NCBI GenBank assembly: GCA_900547965.1
Contig: URJE01000032.1
Span: forward strand, 1-16,683
DNA from: an uncultured Eggerthella sp.
GTDB lineage: Bacteria; Actinomycetota; Coriobacteriia; Coriobacteriales; Eggerthellaceae
Direction: 5' to 3'
Length of the DNA stretch: 16,683 bases
In this document: positions 1 to 7,249 of the stretch, piece by piece
Layout: each line of letters starts with the position of its first letter
Numbering within the stretch: position 1 is the first letter of the stretch
Translations under genes and position numbers: made by a program
The notes under the pieces: model-generated
Database searches by the model: none
What the model saw: the letters and a program-made list of their open reading frames with translations, nothing else
What the model was told of the DNA's origin: nothing

Positions 1-285
1 CTTAAGGGCGGTGCTATAAGAGAGATGGGCCCGATGCGGCGTGCGGGGTTGGCCTGCGGCGGTGGCTCCAACGTGCGGGGTGAACCTGCTGTGGCGCGAT
101 GGGGCGGGCCTGCTCCGGTGTGGCGATGCGGGTCCGAGTGCTGCGGGCGGTTCCCTCTCCGCGAATCGGTTTCGGGCGGGCCGCCATGCTCGTGCCAATG
201 CGGGGTATGGTTCTTCGCTGTAGCGCATAATCGGGTAGACGCGCTACAATGGTTCGATACATTTTCTATTGGCTGGAAGGCAATG
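1..285. other. GC-rich region upstream of folE, no gene recognised
   Basis: An open frame continues upstream from folE to position 25, and another lies on the opposite strand, but their translations are rich in Cys, Trp, Gly and Arg and look like noise from GC-rich DNA rather than protein. I looked for tRNA, SRP RNA, RNase P RNA and tmRNA signatures and found none. The short motif CGTGCGGGGT occurs twice (40-49 and 72-81), with a related TGCGGGGT at about 199-206. The stretch is probably the intergenic end of whatever gene lies to the left, plus the control region of folE. Confidence 0.5.
219..250 (+). promoter_or_regulatory. Inverted repeat and possible -10 element ahead of folE
   Basis: TGTAGCGC (219-226) and GCGCTACA (241-248) form a perfect 8-bp inverted repeat separated by 14 bases. 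The right arm overlaps TACAAT (245-250), which resembles a -10 hexamer, and CATAAT (226-231) overlaps the left arm. No good -35 hexamer sits at the right distance from either. The repeat could be an operator or an mRNA hairpin just before the folE ribosome binding site. There is no T-run after it, so it is unlikely to be a terminator. Confidence 0.3.
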
Positions 286-864
286 ATGGCAAGTAACGAT
301 ATGGATTTGGCAAAGATCGAGCAGGGCGTGCGTCTGATTTTGGAAGGCGTTGGCGAAGACCCGAACCGCGAAGGGCTGCTTGAAACCCCGGCGCGCGTGG
401 CCCGCATGTACGAAGAATGCTTTGCTGGCCTGCATCAAGACCCGGCCGTTCATTTCGAAACACTTTTCGACGAGCACCACGATGAAATGGTTATCGTTCA
501 TGACATCCCGTTCTTTTCCATGTGCGAGCATCACTTGGTGCCGTTTTTCGGCAAAGCTCATATCGCATATTTGCCTTCCGAATCGGGCAAGATCTGCGGT
601 ATTTCCAAGCTGGCTCGCTTGGTAGAGGTGTATGCTCGCCGCCCTCAGGTGCAGGAGCGTCTTACCTCGCAGGTGGCCGATACTTTGGTAGAGCAGCTGA
701 ACCCCCGTGGCGTTGCTGTGGTTATGGAAGCGGAACATCTGTGCATGAGCATGCGCGGCGTCAAGAAGCCCGGTGCGAAAACGGTCACCAATGCCATGCG
801 TGGTATATTCAAGGAAGATGCTGCGACGCGCGCAGAGGCGCTGTCGCTTTTGATGGGGCGCTAA
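286..864 (+). CDS. folE: GTP cyclohydrolase I (FolE)
   Basis: This enzyme converts GTP to 7,8-dihydroneopterin triphosphate, the first step of tetrahydrofolate synthesis, in the cytoplasm. The product is 192 residues, normal for the family. Visible hallmarks are SMCEHHLVPF (residues 78-87), the block GISKLARLVEVYARRPQVQE (105-124) and HLCMSMRGVKKPGA (151-164). Cys80, His83 and Cys153 match the three zinc ligands of the E. coli enzyme. The frame is open further upstream, but GGAAGG at 275-280 lies five bases before ATG 286; ATG 283 is too close to it and ATG 301 too far. It is the first gene of the cluster, 60 bases before the ACT-domain gene. Assignment is secure; the exact start is less so. 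Confidence 0.95.
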   Translation: MASNDMDLAKIEQGVRLILEGVGEDPNREGLLETPARVARMYEECFAGLHQDPAVHFETLFDEHHDEMVIVHDIPFFSMCEHHLVPFFGKAHIAYLPSESGKICGISKLARLVEVYARRPQVQERLTSQVADTLVEQLNPRGVAVVMEAEHLCMSMRGVKKPGAKTVTNAMRGIFKEDAATRAEALSLLMGR

Positions 865-883
865 GTTCCCGCAGGTAGGCCGA

Positions 884-906
884 TGCTTCCGCAAGGAGCG
901 GAAGCA
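884..906 (+). other. Hairpin between folE and the ACT-domain gene
   Basis: TGCTTCCGC (884-892) pairs perfectly with GCGGAAGCA (898-906) around the five-base loop AAGGA. No T-run follows, so a classical intrinsic terminator is unlikely. It ends six bases before the ribosome binding site of the next gene, so it may act as an mRNA processing or stability element separating folE from the downstream genes, or may weaken read-through. Confidence 0.5.
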
Positions 907-924
907 AAGCGAAAGGAATCTTTC

Positions 925-1194
925 ATGCGTTGTGTTATCTCGGTTTTGGGTAAAGACCGCGCCGGTATCGTAGCTGGCATTTCCGGCGTCCTGGCAGAAA
1001 AGGGCGCAAGCATCGACGACATCAACCAGACCATCCTGGATAACATCTTCAGCATGACCATGCTGGTTCGTCTCGACGCCGACACCGCTGGCTTCAACGA
1101 GGTTCAGGAAGCACTCACCAAGGAAGGCGAAGAGCTGGGCGTTCAGGTAATTGTTCAGCGTGAAGACGTATTCCAGTTCATGTACAAAATCTAA
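925..1194 (+). CDS. Free-standing ACT-domain protein (UPF0237 family)
   Basis: The product is 89 residues and consists of a single ACT domain. The pattern begins MRCVISVLGKDRAGIVAGIS, then has SIDDINQTI (29-37) and FSMTMLVRLD (42-51), typical of the UPF0237/ACT_6 family related to the N-terminal half of the glycine-cleavage regulator GcvR. ACT domains usually bind amino acids or other small ligands; the ligand and partner of this family are not known to me. The start is chosen at ATG 925 because AAAGGA (912-917) precedes it by seven bases; GTG or ATG codons further upstream fall in the hairpin and give unrelated sequence. In many Firmicutes this gene is followed by a UPF0210 gene, but here mazG follows after 17 bases. 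Confidence 0.88.
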   Translation: MRCVISVLGKDRAGIVAGISGVLAEKGASIDDINQTILDNIFSMTMLVRLDADTAGFNEVQEALTKEGEELGVQVIVQREDVFQFMYKI

Positions 1195-1211
1195 ACAGGA
1201 GGCGAAGCTCA

Positions 1212-2087
1212 GTGAGCGAAAACTGTCAGACGAGCGCAGGGGAAACGCAGCAAGGCACCTCGTGTGCGCCATTGGCAGGTGAAACGTTCGCTGCTTTCGT
1301 TGACACCATAGCTGCTCTGCGCGCTCCGAACGGCTGCCCGTGGGACCGCGAGCAAACCCATGAATCCATCGCCCGTAACATGATCGAAGAGGCGTACGAG
1401 GCTGTCGATGCCATCGAGCAGCACGATGCGGCGCATCTTCGTGAAGAGCTGGGCGATGTTCTTTTGCAGGTGGTTCTTCAAAGCCAGATTGCTGCCGATG
1501 CGGGCGAATTCACCGTGGCAGACGTATGCCGTGATGTGAACGCGAAGATGATTCGCCGCCATCCGCATGTGTTCGGCGAAGCTGCTGCAGGCTCTGCCGA
1601 AGACGTGCTTTCCATCTGGGACAATGTTAAGCTTGCCGAAAAGAGCGCTGCCGATGCCCAAGCCGAAGAGCCCGAGGGGTTGCTGGGCAGCGTGCCTGTC
1701 AGCTTCCCGGCGCTGCTCCAAGCCTACAAGATTTCCCGTAAGGCGGTTGCCGCCGGGTTCGAGTGGGACACCGTCGAAGACGTGTGGGCCAAGGTGGAAG
1801 AAGAAATCGCCGAATTCAAGCAGGCATGCCGCTCCGATGACGCTCAGGCGAAGGAGCTCGAGTTTGGCGACGTTTTGTTTTCCCTGGTGAACGTGGCGCG
1901 CAAAGAAGGTATCGATGCCGAAACGGCTCTGCGTGCCACGTGCCGCAAGTTTCGTGAGCGCTGGGCTTTTATGGAAGGCGCTGCATGGGGTCAAGGCAAG
2001 CGCATCGAAGAGTTGGATATGGATGAAATGCAACAGCTGTGGGATCAGGCCAAGATGTTGCACGTAGGTGAAGCTTGCCATGACTAA
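1212..2087 (+). CDS. mazG: Nucleoside triphosphate pyrophosphohydrolase MazG
   Basis: MazG hydrolyses (d)NTPs to the monophosphate and pyrophosphate and is thought to clean aberrant nucleotides from the pool. The 291-residue product has the usual two tandem MazG domains. The first has CPWDREQTHESI (42-53), the acidic set Glu59, Glu60, Glu63 and LGDVLLQVV (80-88, with Asp82). The second has VEEEIAEF (195-202) and FGDVLFSLVNVAR (218-230, with Asp220). These Glu/Asp residues are the expected magnesium ligands. It starts with GTG at 1212, nine bases after a strong AGGAGG (1197-1202). The roughly 25 residues before the first domain are an unconserved-looking polar tail. The stop overlaps the menF start by eight bases, implying translational coupling. 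Confidence 0.94.
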   Translation: MSENCQTSAGETQQGTSCAPLAGETFAAFVDTIAALRAPNGCPWDREQTHESIARNMIEEAYEAVDAIEQHDAAHLREELGDVLLQVVLQSQIAADAGEFTVADVCRDVNAKMIRRHPHVFGEAAAGSAEDVLSIWDNVKLAEKSAADAQAEEPEGLLGSVPVSFPALLQAYKISRKAVAAGFEWDTVEDVWAKVEEEIAEFKQACRSDDAQAKELEFGDVLFSLVNVARKEGIDAETALRATCRKFRERWAFMEGAAWGQGKRIEELDMDEMQQLWDQAKMLHVGEACHD

Positions 2088-3345
2088 GCTCTATTCGCGC
2101 ACGGTGCCGCTGAACACCGATATCGTTGACGCCTTCTGCGTGCTGCAGAAGGGTTTTACCGACCAGTTTGTGTACTACGACAAAGAACGCCCCATACGTT
2201 ATTTGGGCCTGGGTCGTTGCATTGCCTTGGCAACGCTGGGTGAAGCCGATGTGGTAAGTCAGGACGCAGGGTTCGCGCCGGTGTTCTTTTCGTTCAACCG
2301 TTTTGATGCCGAAAACCCCAAGCCTGCCGACGACATGATGGCGGCCTTCCCGCGTTTGCGCTTGATGCTGCCCGAATTGGTGCTTATCCAAAACGAGCAG
2401 GGGTCGTTTTTGCAGGTGAACAGCCTGGGACCTGTATATCAGGGCAGGGTTGACCGCTTCGTGCGCCATGCCGAAGAAGCAAAGTCCCGCACCCATCGCA
2501 CCATGGCATATTCGTTGCAGCGCGATTCGTTTGACGAGTGGCAACGCATTATGGATATGGGGCTTGGTCGCATTGCGTCGGGCAAGATTGAAAAACTCGT
2601 GCCTTCGCGCCGCATTGAGCTTAAGGCTGACCAGCCGTTTTCTTCGAAGGATGTGTTGGTGAACCTGATAGACGGCAGCGCTCGCGGCACGGTGTTCCTG
2701 TATCGTTACGGCGATGTGTTCTTCTGCGGCTGCACGCCCGAGCTGCTGTTGCGCAAGAAGGGCGTGCACGTGGAAAGCATGTGCCTTGCTGGTACGTGCC
2801 CGCATGGTGAAACGCCGGAAGAGCAGAAGGTCTTGGCCGACGAACTGCTTGGTAGCGAAAAGAATCGTCGCGAGCATGAGTACGTGGTGAAATTCATGCG
2901 CGAAGTGTTCGCCCGCAATTGCTATAACGTTGATATTCCCGCAGCGCCGCAGATCAAAGTGCTGAAGCATGTGCAGCACCTGCATACGCCTGCGGCGGCG
3001 CAGGTTATGGAGGGCACCACGCTTATGGGCCTTGCCAGCCAGCTGCATCCCACTCCGGCGCTTTCCGGCACCCCGGTGGGCGAAGCGCTGATGACGCTGC
3101 GTGAAGCCGAAGGCTACAACCGCGGCTTTTTCGGTGGCGCGGTGGGCTACGTGAACGCCGATGGCGATGGGGAATTTTCCGTGGCCATTCGATCGGGCGT
3201 ATTCGACGGTGAGCGCGGCTGGCTTTATGCCGGGTGCGGCATTGTGGAAGGCAGCGATGCTGCTGCGGAATTCAACGAGATCGACCTGAAGCTGAAAACC
3301 ATCTTGAGTGCGTTTGAGGCGCCGGTGGACGAAGGGGACGAATAG
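2080..3345 (+). CDS. menF: Isochorismate synthase (MenF)
   Basis: MenF isomerises chorismate to isochorismate, the entry step of menaquinone synthesis. The 421-residue product carries the chorismate-binding fold in its C-terminal two thirds: KLVPSRR (172-178, with Lys172 in the place of the general base), TPELLL (219-224), the isochorismate-synthase signature KNRREHEYVV (261-270), HPTPALSG (323-330) and YAGCGIVEGSDAAAEFNE (383-400). KNRREH and the lack of the TrpE/PabB-type ARND motif favour MenF over anthranilate or aminodeoxychorismate synthase. In the usual AGT-R motif the Arg is replaced by Cys (LAGTCPHG, 236-243). The start is ATG 2080, overlapping mazG, with AGGTGA (2066-2071) eight bases upstream; a GTG at 2068 is an alternative without a Shine-Dalgarno. 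menD follows three bases after the stop. Confidence 0.93.
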   Translation: MTKLYSRTVPLNTDIVDAFCVLQKGFTDQFVYYDKERPIRYLGLGRCIALATLGEADVVSQDAGFAPVFFSFNRFDAENPKPADDMMAAFPRLRLMLPELVLIQNEQGSFLQVNSLGPVYQGRVDRFVRHAEEAKSRTHRTMAYSLQRDSFDEWQRIMDMGLGRIASGKIEKLVPSRRIELKADQPFSSKDVLVNLIDGSARGTVFLYRYGDVFFCGCTPELLLRKKGVHVESMCLAGTCPHGETPEEQKVLADELLGSEKNRREHEYVVKFMREVFARNCYNVDIPAAPQIKVLKHVQHLHTPAAAQVMEGTTLMGLASQLHPTPALSGTPVGEALMTLREAEGYNRGFFGGAVGYVNADGDGEFSVAIRSGVFDGERGWLYAGCGIVEGSDAAAEFNEIDLKLKTILSAFEAPVDEGDE

Positions 3346-3348
3346 GCC

Positions 3349-5268
3349 ATGGCGGAAAAGGAAGCGGAAGCACTGAGCGGCGAAATAGCGGAAACGCTGC
3401 GCGGCGAAAAAGGGGACGCGCCAGTTAGCGAAGAGGGCCAGGCGTCCGATGCGCCTGAGCTTGCTGCCGCGCACAAGAAGCGCGCATTGGGCACCTATGT
3501 GGGTGCGTTCTTCGACGAACTGATGCGCGCGGGCGTGCGCGACGTGGTGGTAAGCCCTGGCTCGCGTTCCACCCCGCTTTCGATGGTTGCCCACGAGGCG
3601 CATGCTCGATTCGGCTCGGCGTTCAACTTGTATCTGGATATCGACGAGCGCGGCGCCGCCTTCTTTGCGTTGGGCATTGCTAAAGCAACGGGGCGCGCCG
3701 TGTGTGTTATCTGCACTTCGGGCACCGCGCTGGCAAACTACTATCCTGCGGTGATGGAAGCGGAGATTTCCCGCGCGCCCCTTATTGTGCTTTCGGGCGA
3801 TAGGCCAGCGCGCCTGCAGGGGCTTGGCGCTCCGCAAACGTGCGATCAGAACAAGGCGTTTTCCGACCATGTTCGCCGTTTCTTCGCCATGCCTGAGCCG
3901 AGCGACGCTCCTAAATACGTTGCCCATGTGCGCCAGGTTGCACGTGAAACAGTTATTGCCGCAGCTCCGGGGACTCATGCCTCGGCTCCCGTGCATGTGA
4001 ATTTCCCATTCGACGAGCCGCTGGTGCCCAACACCAGCATGCCCGACCTGTTCGATGCGGGTCGCGTTACCTCCGCTGACGATCTTCCTGCCTTGGTGCG
4101 TACCGAACACGAGCTTTCTTCCCGCGATGCGACTTCCCTGGTGGATTTCCTCGATTCCCATACCGTGGTGGTTCTTGCTGGCGAAGGAACGTTTTCTGCT
4201 GAAGCGGTTGCAGACAGCACGCGCAGGGACCGGGAAGCGCAGGCGCTTCTTGCTTTCGCCGAGCGCTTCGACGCGCCTTTGCTGGCCGACCCGCTTTCCC
4301 ACTTGCGCACGTACGGCCACCCCGCCGTTATCTGCGGATACGACCGCATTATGGGGTCGGGTGAAATGCCCGCCTTCGACGCGGTGGTTCGCTTCGGTCG
4401 CTATCCGGTGTCGAAGCGCGCAACGCAGGCAATCGAAGCTTGCCATGCCGCGCAGATCGTGGTGGATCCGTTGGCCACGCGCGACTTCAATTCTCAGACC
4501 ACCACGTTTGTGGCGGCGAGCCCGCTCGATTTCGTAGTGGCTCTGCTGGAAGCGGGGACCGTTCCCAATCCAGAAGAATCTATGGCCTACGCGCCCTTGC
4601 CGCAAAACGTTCATGAGTGGGGGCTTATCGACCGTGCCCGCACCGAGCGCATATTGGCAACCGATTTCGCAGCCGATAGCCAGTTCGAAGGTTCCTATCT
4701 GCGTGCGATGTTGGAAGAAATTCCCGCAGAAAGCCTGCTGTTCACGGCGAACAGTATGTCGGTCCGTGCGCTCGATGCCTTCTATGTAAGCCAGGCGAAG
4801 CATCTTACCGTGCTGGCAAACCGCGGCCTTAACGGCATCGACGGCACCGTTTCCACGGCATTGGGCGCAGCGCAAAGCTTCAAGCAGACTGTTATGGTCA
4901 CGGGCGATTTAACCTTGCTGCACGACCTGAATTCGCTGGCGCTGCAGGGGGAAATGCTCTTGCGTGAACGTCAAGGCTCGCCAAGGCCCAGCATCGTTAT
5001 CGTGCTCTTGAACAACAACGGTGGCGCTATCTTCGACATGCTGCCGCAAAAGTCCGATGAATCGTACTTCGAGAGGTTGTTCCTAACCCCTCAGAAGGTT
5101 GATTTCACTGCCGCAGCGGGCGCCTTTGGGGTGCCCACGGCCACGGTGCGCACGGTGGCAGAATTCAAGCAGGCATTTAGCGGGTTCCTGGGTGAACAGG
5201 GTATATCCTTAATAGAGGTTCCTTTGCCCCTGGCGGGAGTGCGGGAACGCTACGATCAGTATTGGTAA
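3349..5268 (+). CDS. menD: SEPHCHC synthase (MenD), with N-terminal extension
   Basis: MenD is a thiamine-diphosphate enzyme that joins 2-oxoglutarate, after decarboxylation, to isochorismate to give SEPHCHC. Hallmarks are VVVSPGSRSTPLSM (66-79), DERGAAFFALGIAKATG (99-115; Glu100 is the equivalent of the ThDP-activating Glu55 of E. coli), GAPQTCDQ (160-167), NRGLNGIDGT, and the ThDP/Mg site running from GDLTLLHDLNSLALQ (Asp520) to NNNGGAIFDMLPQ (Asn555-557). It is 639 residues, about 80 longer than E. coli MenD. About 45 of these form an acidic Ala/Glu-rich leader before GTYVGAFFDEL, with no start codon and ribosome site nearer the domain. AAGGGG (3332-3337) lies before ATG 3349. It sits three bases after menF and 35 before menH. 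Confidence 0.95.
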   Translation: MAEKEAEALSGEIAETLRGEKGDAPVSEEGQASDAPELAAAHKKRALGTYVGAFFDELMRAGVRDVVVSPGSRSTPLSMVAHEAHARFGSAFNLYLDIDERGAAFFALGIAKATGRAVCVICTSGTALANYYPAVMEAEISRAPLIVLSGDRPARLQGLGAPQTCDQNKAFSDHVRRFFAMPEPSDAPKYVAHVRQVARETVIAAAPGTHASAPVHVNFPFDEPLVPNTSMPDLFDAGRVTSADDLPALVRTEHELSSRDATSLVDFLDSHTVVVLAGEGTFSAEAVADSTRRDREAQALLAFAERFDAPLLADPLSHLRTYGHPAVICGYDRIMGSGEMPAFDAVVRFGRYPVSKRATQAIEACHAAQIVVDPLATRDFNSQTTTFVAASPLDFVVALLEAGTVPNPEESMAYAPLPQNVHEWGLIDRARTERILATDFAADSQFEGSYLRAMLEEIPAESLLFTANSMSVRALDAFYVSQAKHLTVLANRGLNGIDGTVSTALGAAQSFKQTVMVTGDLTLLHDLNSLALQGEMLLRERQGSPRPSIVIVLLNNNGGAIFDMLPQKSDESYFERLFLTPQKVDFTAAAGAFGVPTATVRTVAEFKQAFSGFLGEQGISLIEVPLPLAGVRERYDQYW

Positions 5269-5303
5269 CGCGCATGTGCGCACGTGCTTGAGGGGAGCAA
5301 CCG

Positions 5304-6365
5304 ATGCACAATCACACTTGTGGCTGCGGTCATCATGAAGGGGATGCCGGCTGCGGCCCCCACGAACATCATCACGGCGAGGCCTGCGCGTGCGGCGGCC
5401 ATCACGAAGCACCCGAGGTTGAGCCCTTGGCTTCAACATGGAGCATGTTGAGCAAATCTGCTCAGGAGCAAACGGTGCCGCCCAAGCGCGAATTCGACTT
5501 TGACTGGGAAGGTCAGAAGATCCACGTATACCAGTGGGGCAAGCCTGAAAACACCCCTGTTGTTTTGCTCCACGGCTTTATGCAGACAGGCTTAAGTTGG
5601 AGCCTCATTGCCGCTGCCCTTTCGGGCAATCACTGCGCCTACGCGCTTGATTTCCTGGGGCATGGCAGAAGCAGCAAGCCAGGCAACGTCGAGCTTTACC
5701 GCTACGACTCCATGGTGCGCATGGTGGAATCGTTTTTGGAACAGGTTGCATGCGTGGGCCCCGAAGACGCCAAGCGCCGTGCCCACGTTATCGGTTATTC
5801 CATGGGCGGTCGCGTTGCCCTGGGGCTGGCCTCTTCCGAAAAAGACCTGCTGTATTCGCTGATTCTGGAAAGCTGCAATTTTGGGCCCGAAGGCAACGAG
5901 CAGCGCGCCGCCGCAGAAGAGCGCAACGCCGGTTGGGCGCAACGGTTGCGCGATAACGGCATCGAAGAATTCGTGGAGTACTGGGAGGCGCTGCCGCTCT
6001 TCGAATCGCAGCGTGAAGCGGGACTCGACGAAGAGCTTCGCCCCGAGCGTTTGGCCAACGACGCTGAATCTATGGCGCTGTGCCTGGAAGGCGCAGGGAA
6101 GCACGCTATGCCCGATGCTTCTCAGGCGTTCTCCGTGATGGCAAGCACCTGGGTGCCTGTTAAGTACCTGTGGGGTTACGACGATAGCGGCAGCGAAGCA
6201 GTAGCGCACCAACTGGAACACGACGGCATCGATGTGACCTCGTTTGGAACGGGGCATAACATACACTCAGAGGCACCCGTTCTTTACGGTACAGTAGTGC
6301 AGGAATTCTTGTCCGGCATAGAACCCAGGGGTGCGGCCCCAGAAGGTTCCGGGCACCAACAATAA
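5304..6365 (+). CDS. menH: SHCHC synthase (MenH), alpha/beta hydrolase with His/Cys-rich N-terminus
   Basis: MenH eliminates pyruvate from SEPHCHC to form SHCHC. The hydrolase core begins at about residue 62 and shows VVLLHGFMQTG (86-96), the nucleophile elbow HVIGYSMGGRVALG (161-174, Ser166), the acid region LWGYDDSGS (289-297, Asp293 or Asp294) and GHNIHSE (317-323, His318), matching the Ser86/Asp210/His232 triad of E. coli MenH. Position between menD and menB supports MenH rather than another hydrolase. At 353 residues it is about 100 longer than E. coli MenH (about 250). The first 35 residues contain ten His and five Cys, resembling the metal-binding tails of nickel or zinc chaperones. 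The start at 5304 is well supported by AGGGGAG (5291-5297) six bases upstream, so the tail is very likely translated. Confidence 0.88.
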   Translation: MHNHTCGCGHHEGDAGCGPHEHHHGEACACGGHHEAPEVEPLASTWSMLSKSAQEQTVPPKREFDFDWEGQKIHVYQWGKPENTPVVLLHGFMQTGLSWSLIAAALSGNHCAYALDFLGHGRSSKPGNVELYRYDSMVRMVESFLEQVACVGPEDAKRRAHVIGYSMGGRVALGLASSEKDLLYSLILESCNFGPEGNEQRAAAEERNAGWAQRLRDNGIEEFVEYWEALPLFESQREAGLDEELRPERLANDAESMALCLEGAGKHAMPDASQAFSVMASTWVPVKYLWGYDDSGSEAVAHQLEHDGIDVTSFGTGHNIHSEAPVLYGTVVQEFLSGIEPRGAAPEGSGHQQ

Positions 6366-6377
6366 GGAAGGATATCC

Positions 6378-7217
6378 ATGAGCGATTTCCCTTGGGAAAA
6401 AGTTAAAGATTACGACGAGATCATCTACGAAAAGTACGATGGCATCGCCAAAATCACCATCAATCGCCCCGAGCGCCGCAACGCTTTCACGCCGAAGACG
6501 AACGTCGAGCTGTTCGACGCGTTTTCCCTTGCGCGCGACGACCAGGAAGTGGGCGTTATCATCCTTACCGGCGCTAACCACGACGGCAAGGACGAAGACC
6601 AGGCATTCTGCTCCGGCGGCGACCAGAAGGTACGCGGCAACGGTGGCTATGTGGGCGAGGACAACATTCCGCGCCTGAACGTGCTTGATCTGCAGCGCCT
6701 TATCCGCGTAGTGCCCAAGCCCGTTATCGCTATGGTGAACGGTTACGCTGTTGGCGGCGGCCATGTTCTTCATATCCTGTGCGACCTTTCCATTGCGGCA
6801 GAAACCGCTAAATTCGGTCAGACCGGCCCGCGCGTTGGCAGCTTCGACGGTGGCTACGGTGCTTCGTATCTGGCTGCTATCGTCGGTCAGAAGAAGGCTC
6901 GCGAGATTTGGTACCTTTGCCGTCTGTACACGGCAGCCGAGGCTCTTGATATGGGCCTGGTAAACAAGGTTGTTCCCTTCGACGAGCTGGAAGCTGAGTG
7001 CGTTTCCTGGGCTAGGGAAATGCTTCAGCTTTCGCCTACGGCCCTGCGCTTCCTGAAGGCATCGTTCAACGCTGCCACCGACGGCTATGCCGGTTTGCAG
7101 CAGCTTGCAGGCGACGCCACGCTTCTGTACTACACGTCCGACGAAGCGAAGGAAGGCCGCGATGCCTTCAAGGAAAAGCGCAAGCCCGACTTCGACAAGT
7201 TCCCGAAATTCCCCTGA
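6378..7217 (+). CDS. menB: 1,4-dihydroxy-2-naphthoyl-CoA synthase (MenB)
   Basis: MenB is a crotonase-fold enzyme that cyclises o-succinylbenzoyl-CoA to DHNA-CoA. The 279-residue length is typical. Motifs: FCSGGDQKVRG (77-87), AVGGGHVLHILCDLSIA (124-140), FGQTGPRVGSFDGGYGASY (146-164), KKAREIWYLCR (172-182) and YYTSDEAKEGRDAFKEKRKP (251-270). The residue after QT is Gly150, as in E. coli MenB where it leaves room for a bound bicarbonate; enzymes such as that of Mycobacterium tuberculosis have Asp there instead. This predicts the bicarbonate-dependent class. A very strong AAGGAAGGA (6364-6372) precedes ATG 6378 and overlaps the menH stop, so the genes are likely co-translated. Confidence 0.97.
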   Translation: MSDFPWEKVKDYDEIIYEKYDGIAKITINRPERRNAFTPKTNVELFDAFSLARDDQEVGVIILTGANHDGKDEDQAFCSGGDQKVRGNGGYVGEDNIPRLNVLDLQRLIRVVPKPVIAMVNGYAVGGGHVLHILCDLSIAAETAKFGQTGPRVGSFDGGYGASYLAAIVGQKKAREIWYLCRLYTAAEALDMGLVNKVVPFDELEAECVSWAREMLQLSPTALRFLKASFNAATDGYAGLQQLAGDATLLYYTSDEAKEGRDAFKEKRKPDFDKFPKFP

Positions 7218-7249
7218 TCTGAAAATCCCTGATAAAGGATGTGACGGCA

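Noticed and set aside
1..250. A structured RNA gene (SRP RNA, RNase P RNA or tRNA) upstream of folE
   Set aside because: None of the conserved core motifs of these RNAs is present on either strand.
25..285. N-terminal extension of the folE frame by 87 codons
   Set aside because: The extra sequence is Cys/Trp/Gly-rich and unlike any GTP cyclohydrolase, and a good ribosome site sits directly before ATG 286.
1969..4875. A 968-codon open frame on the minus strand opposite menF and menD
   Set aside because: It is antisense to two well-supported genes, shows no recognisable domain and is rich in His, Arg and Ala, as expected for the mirror of GC-biased codons.
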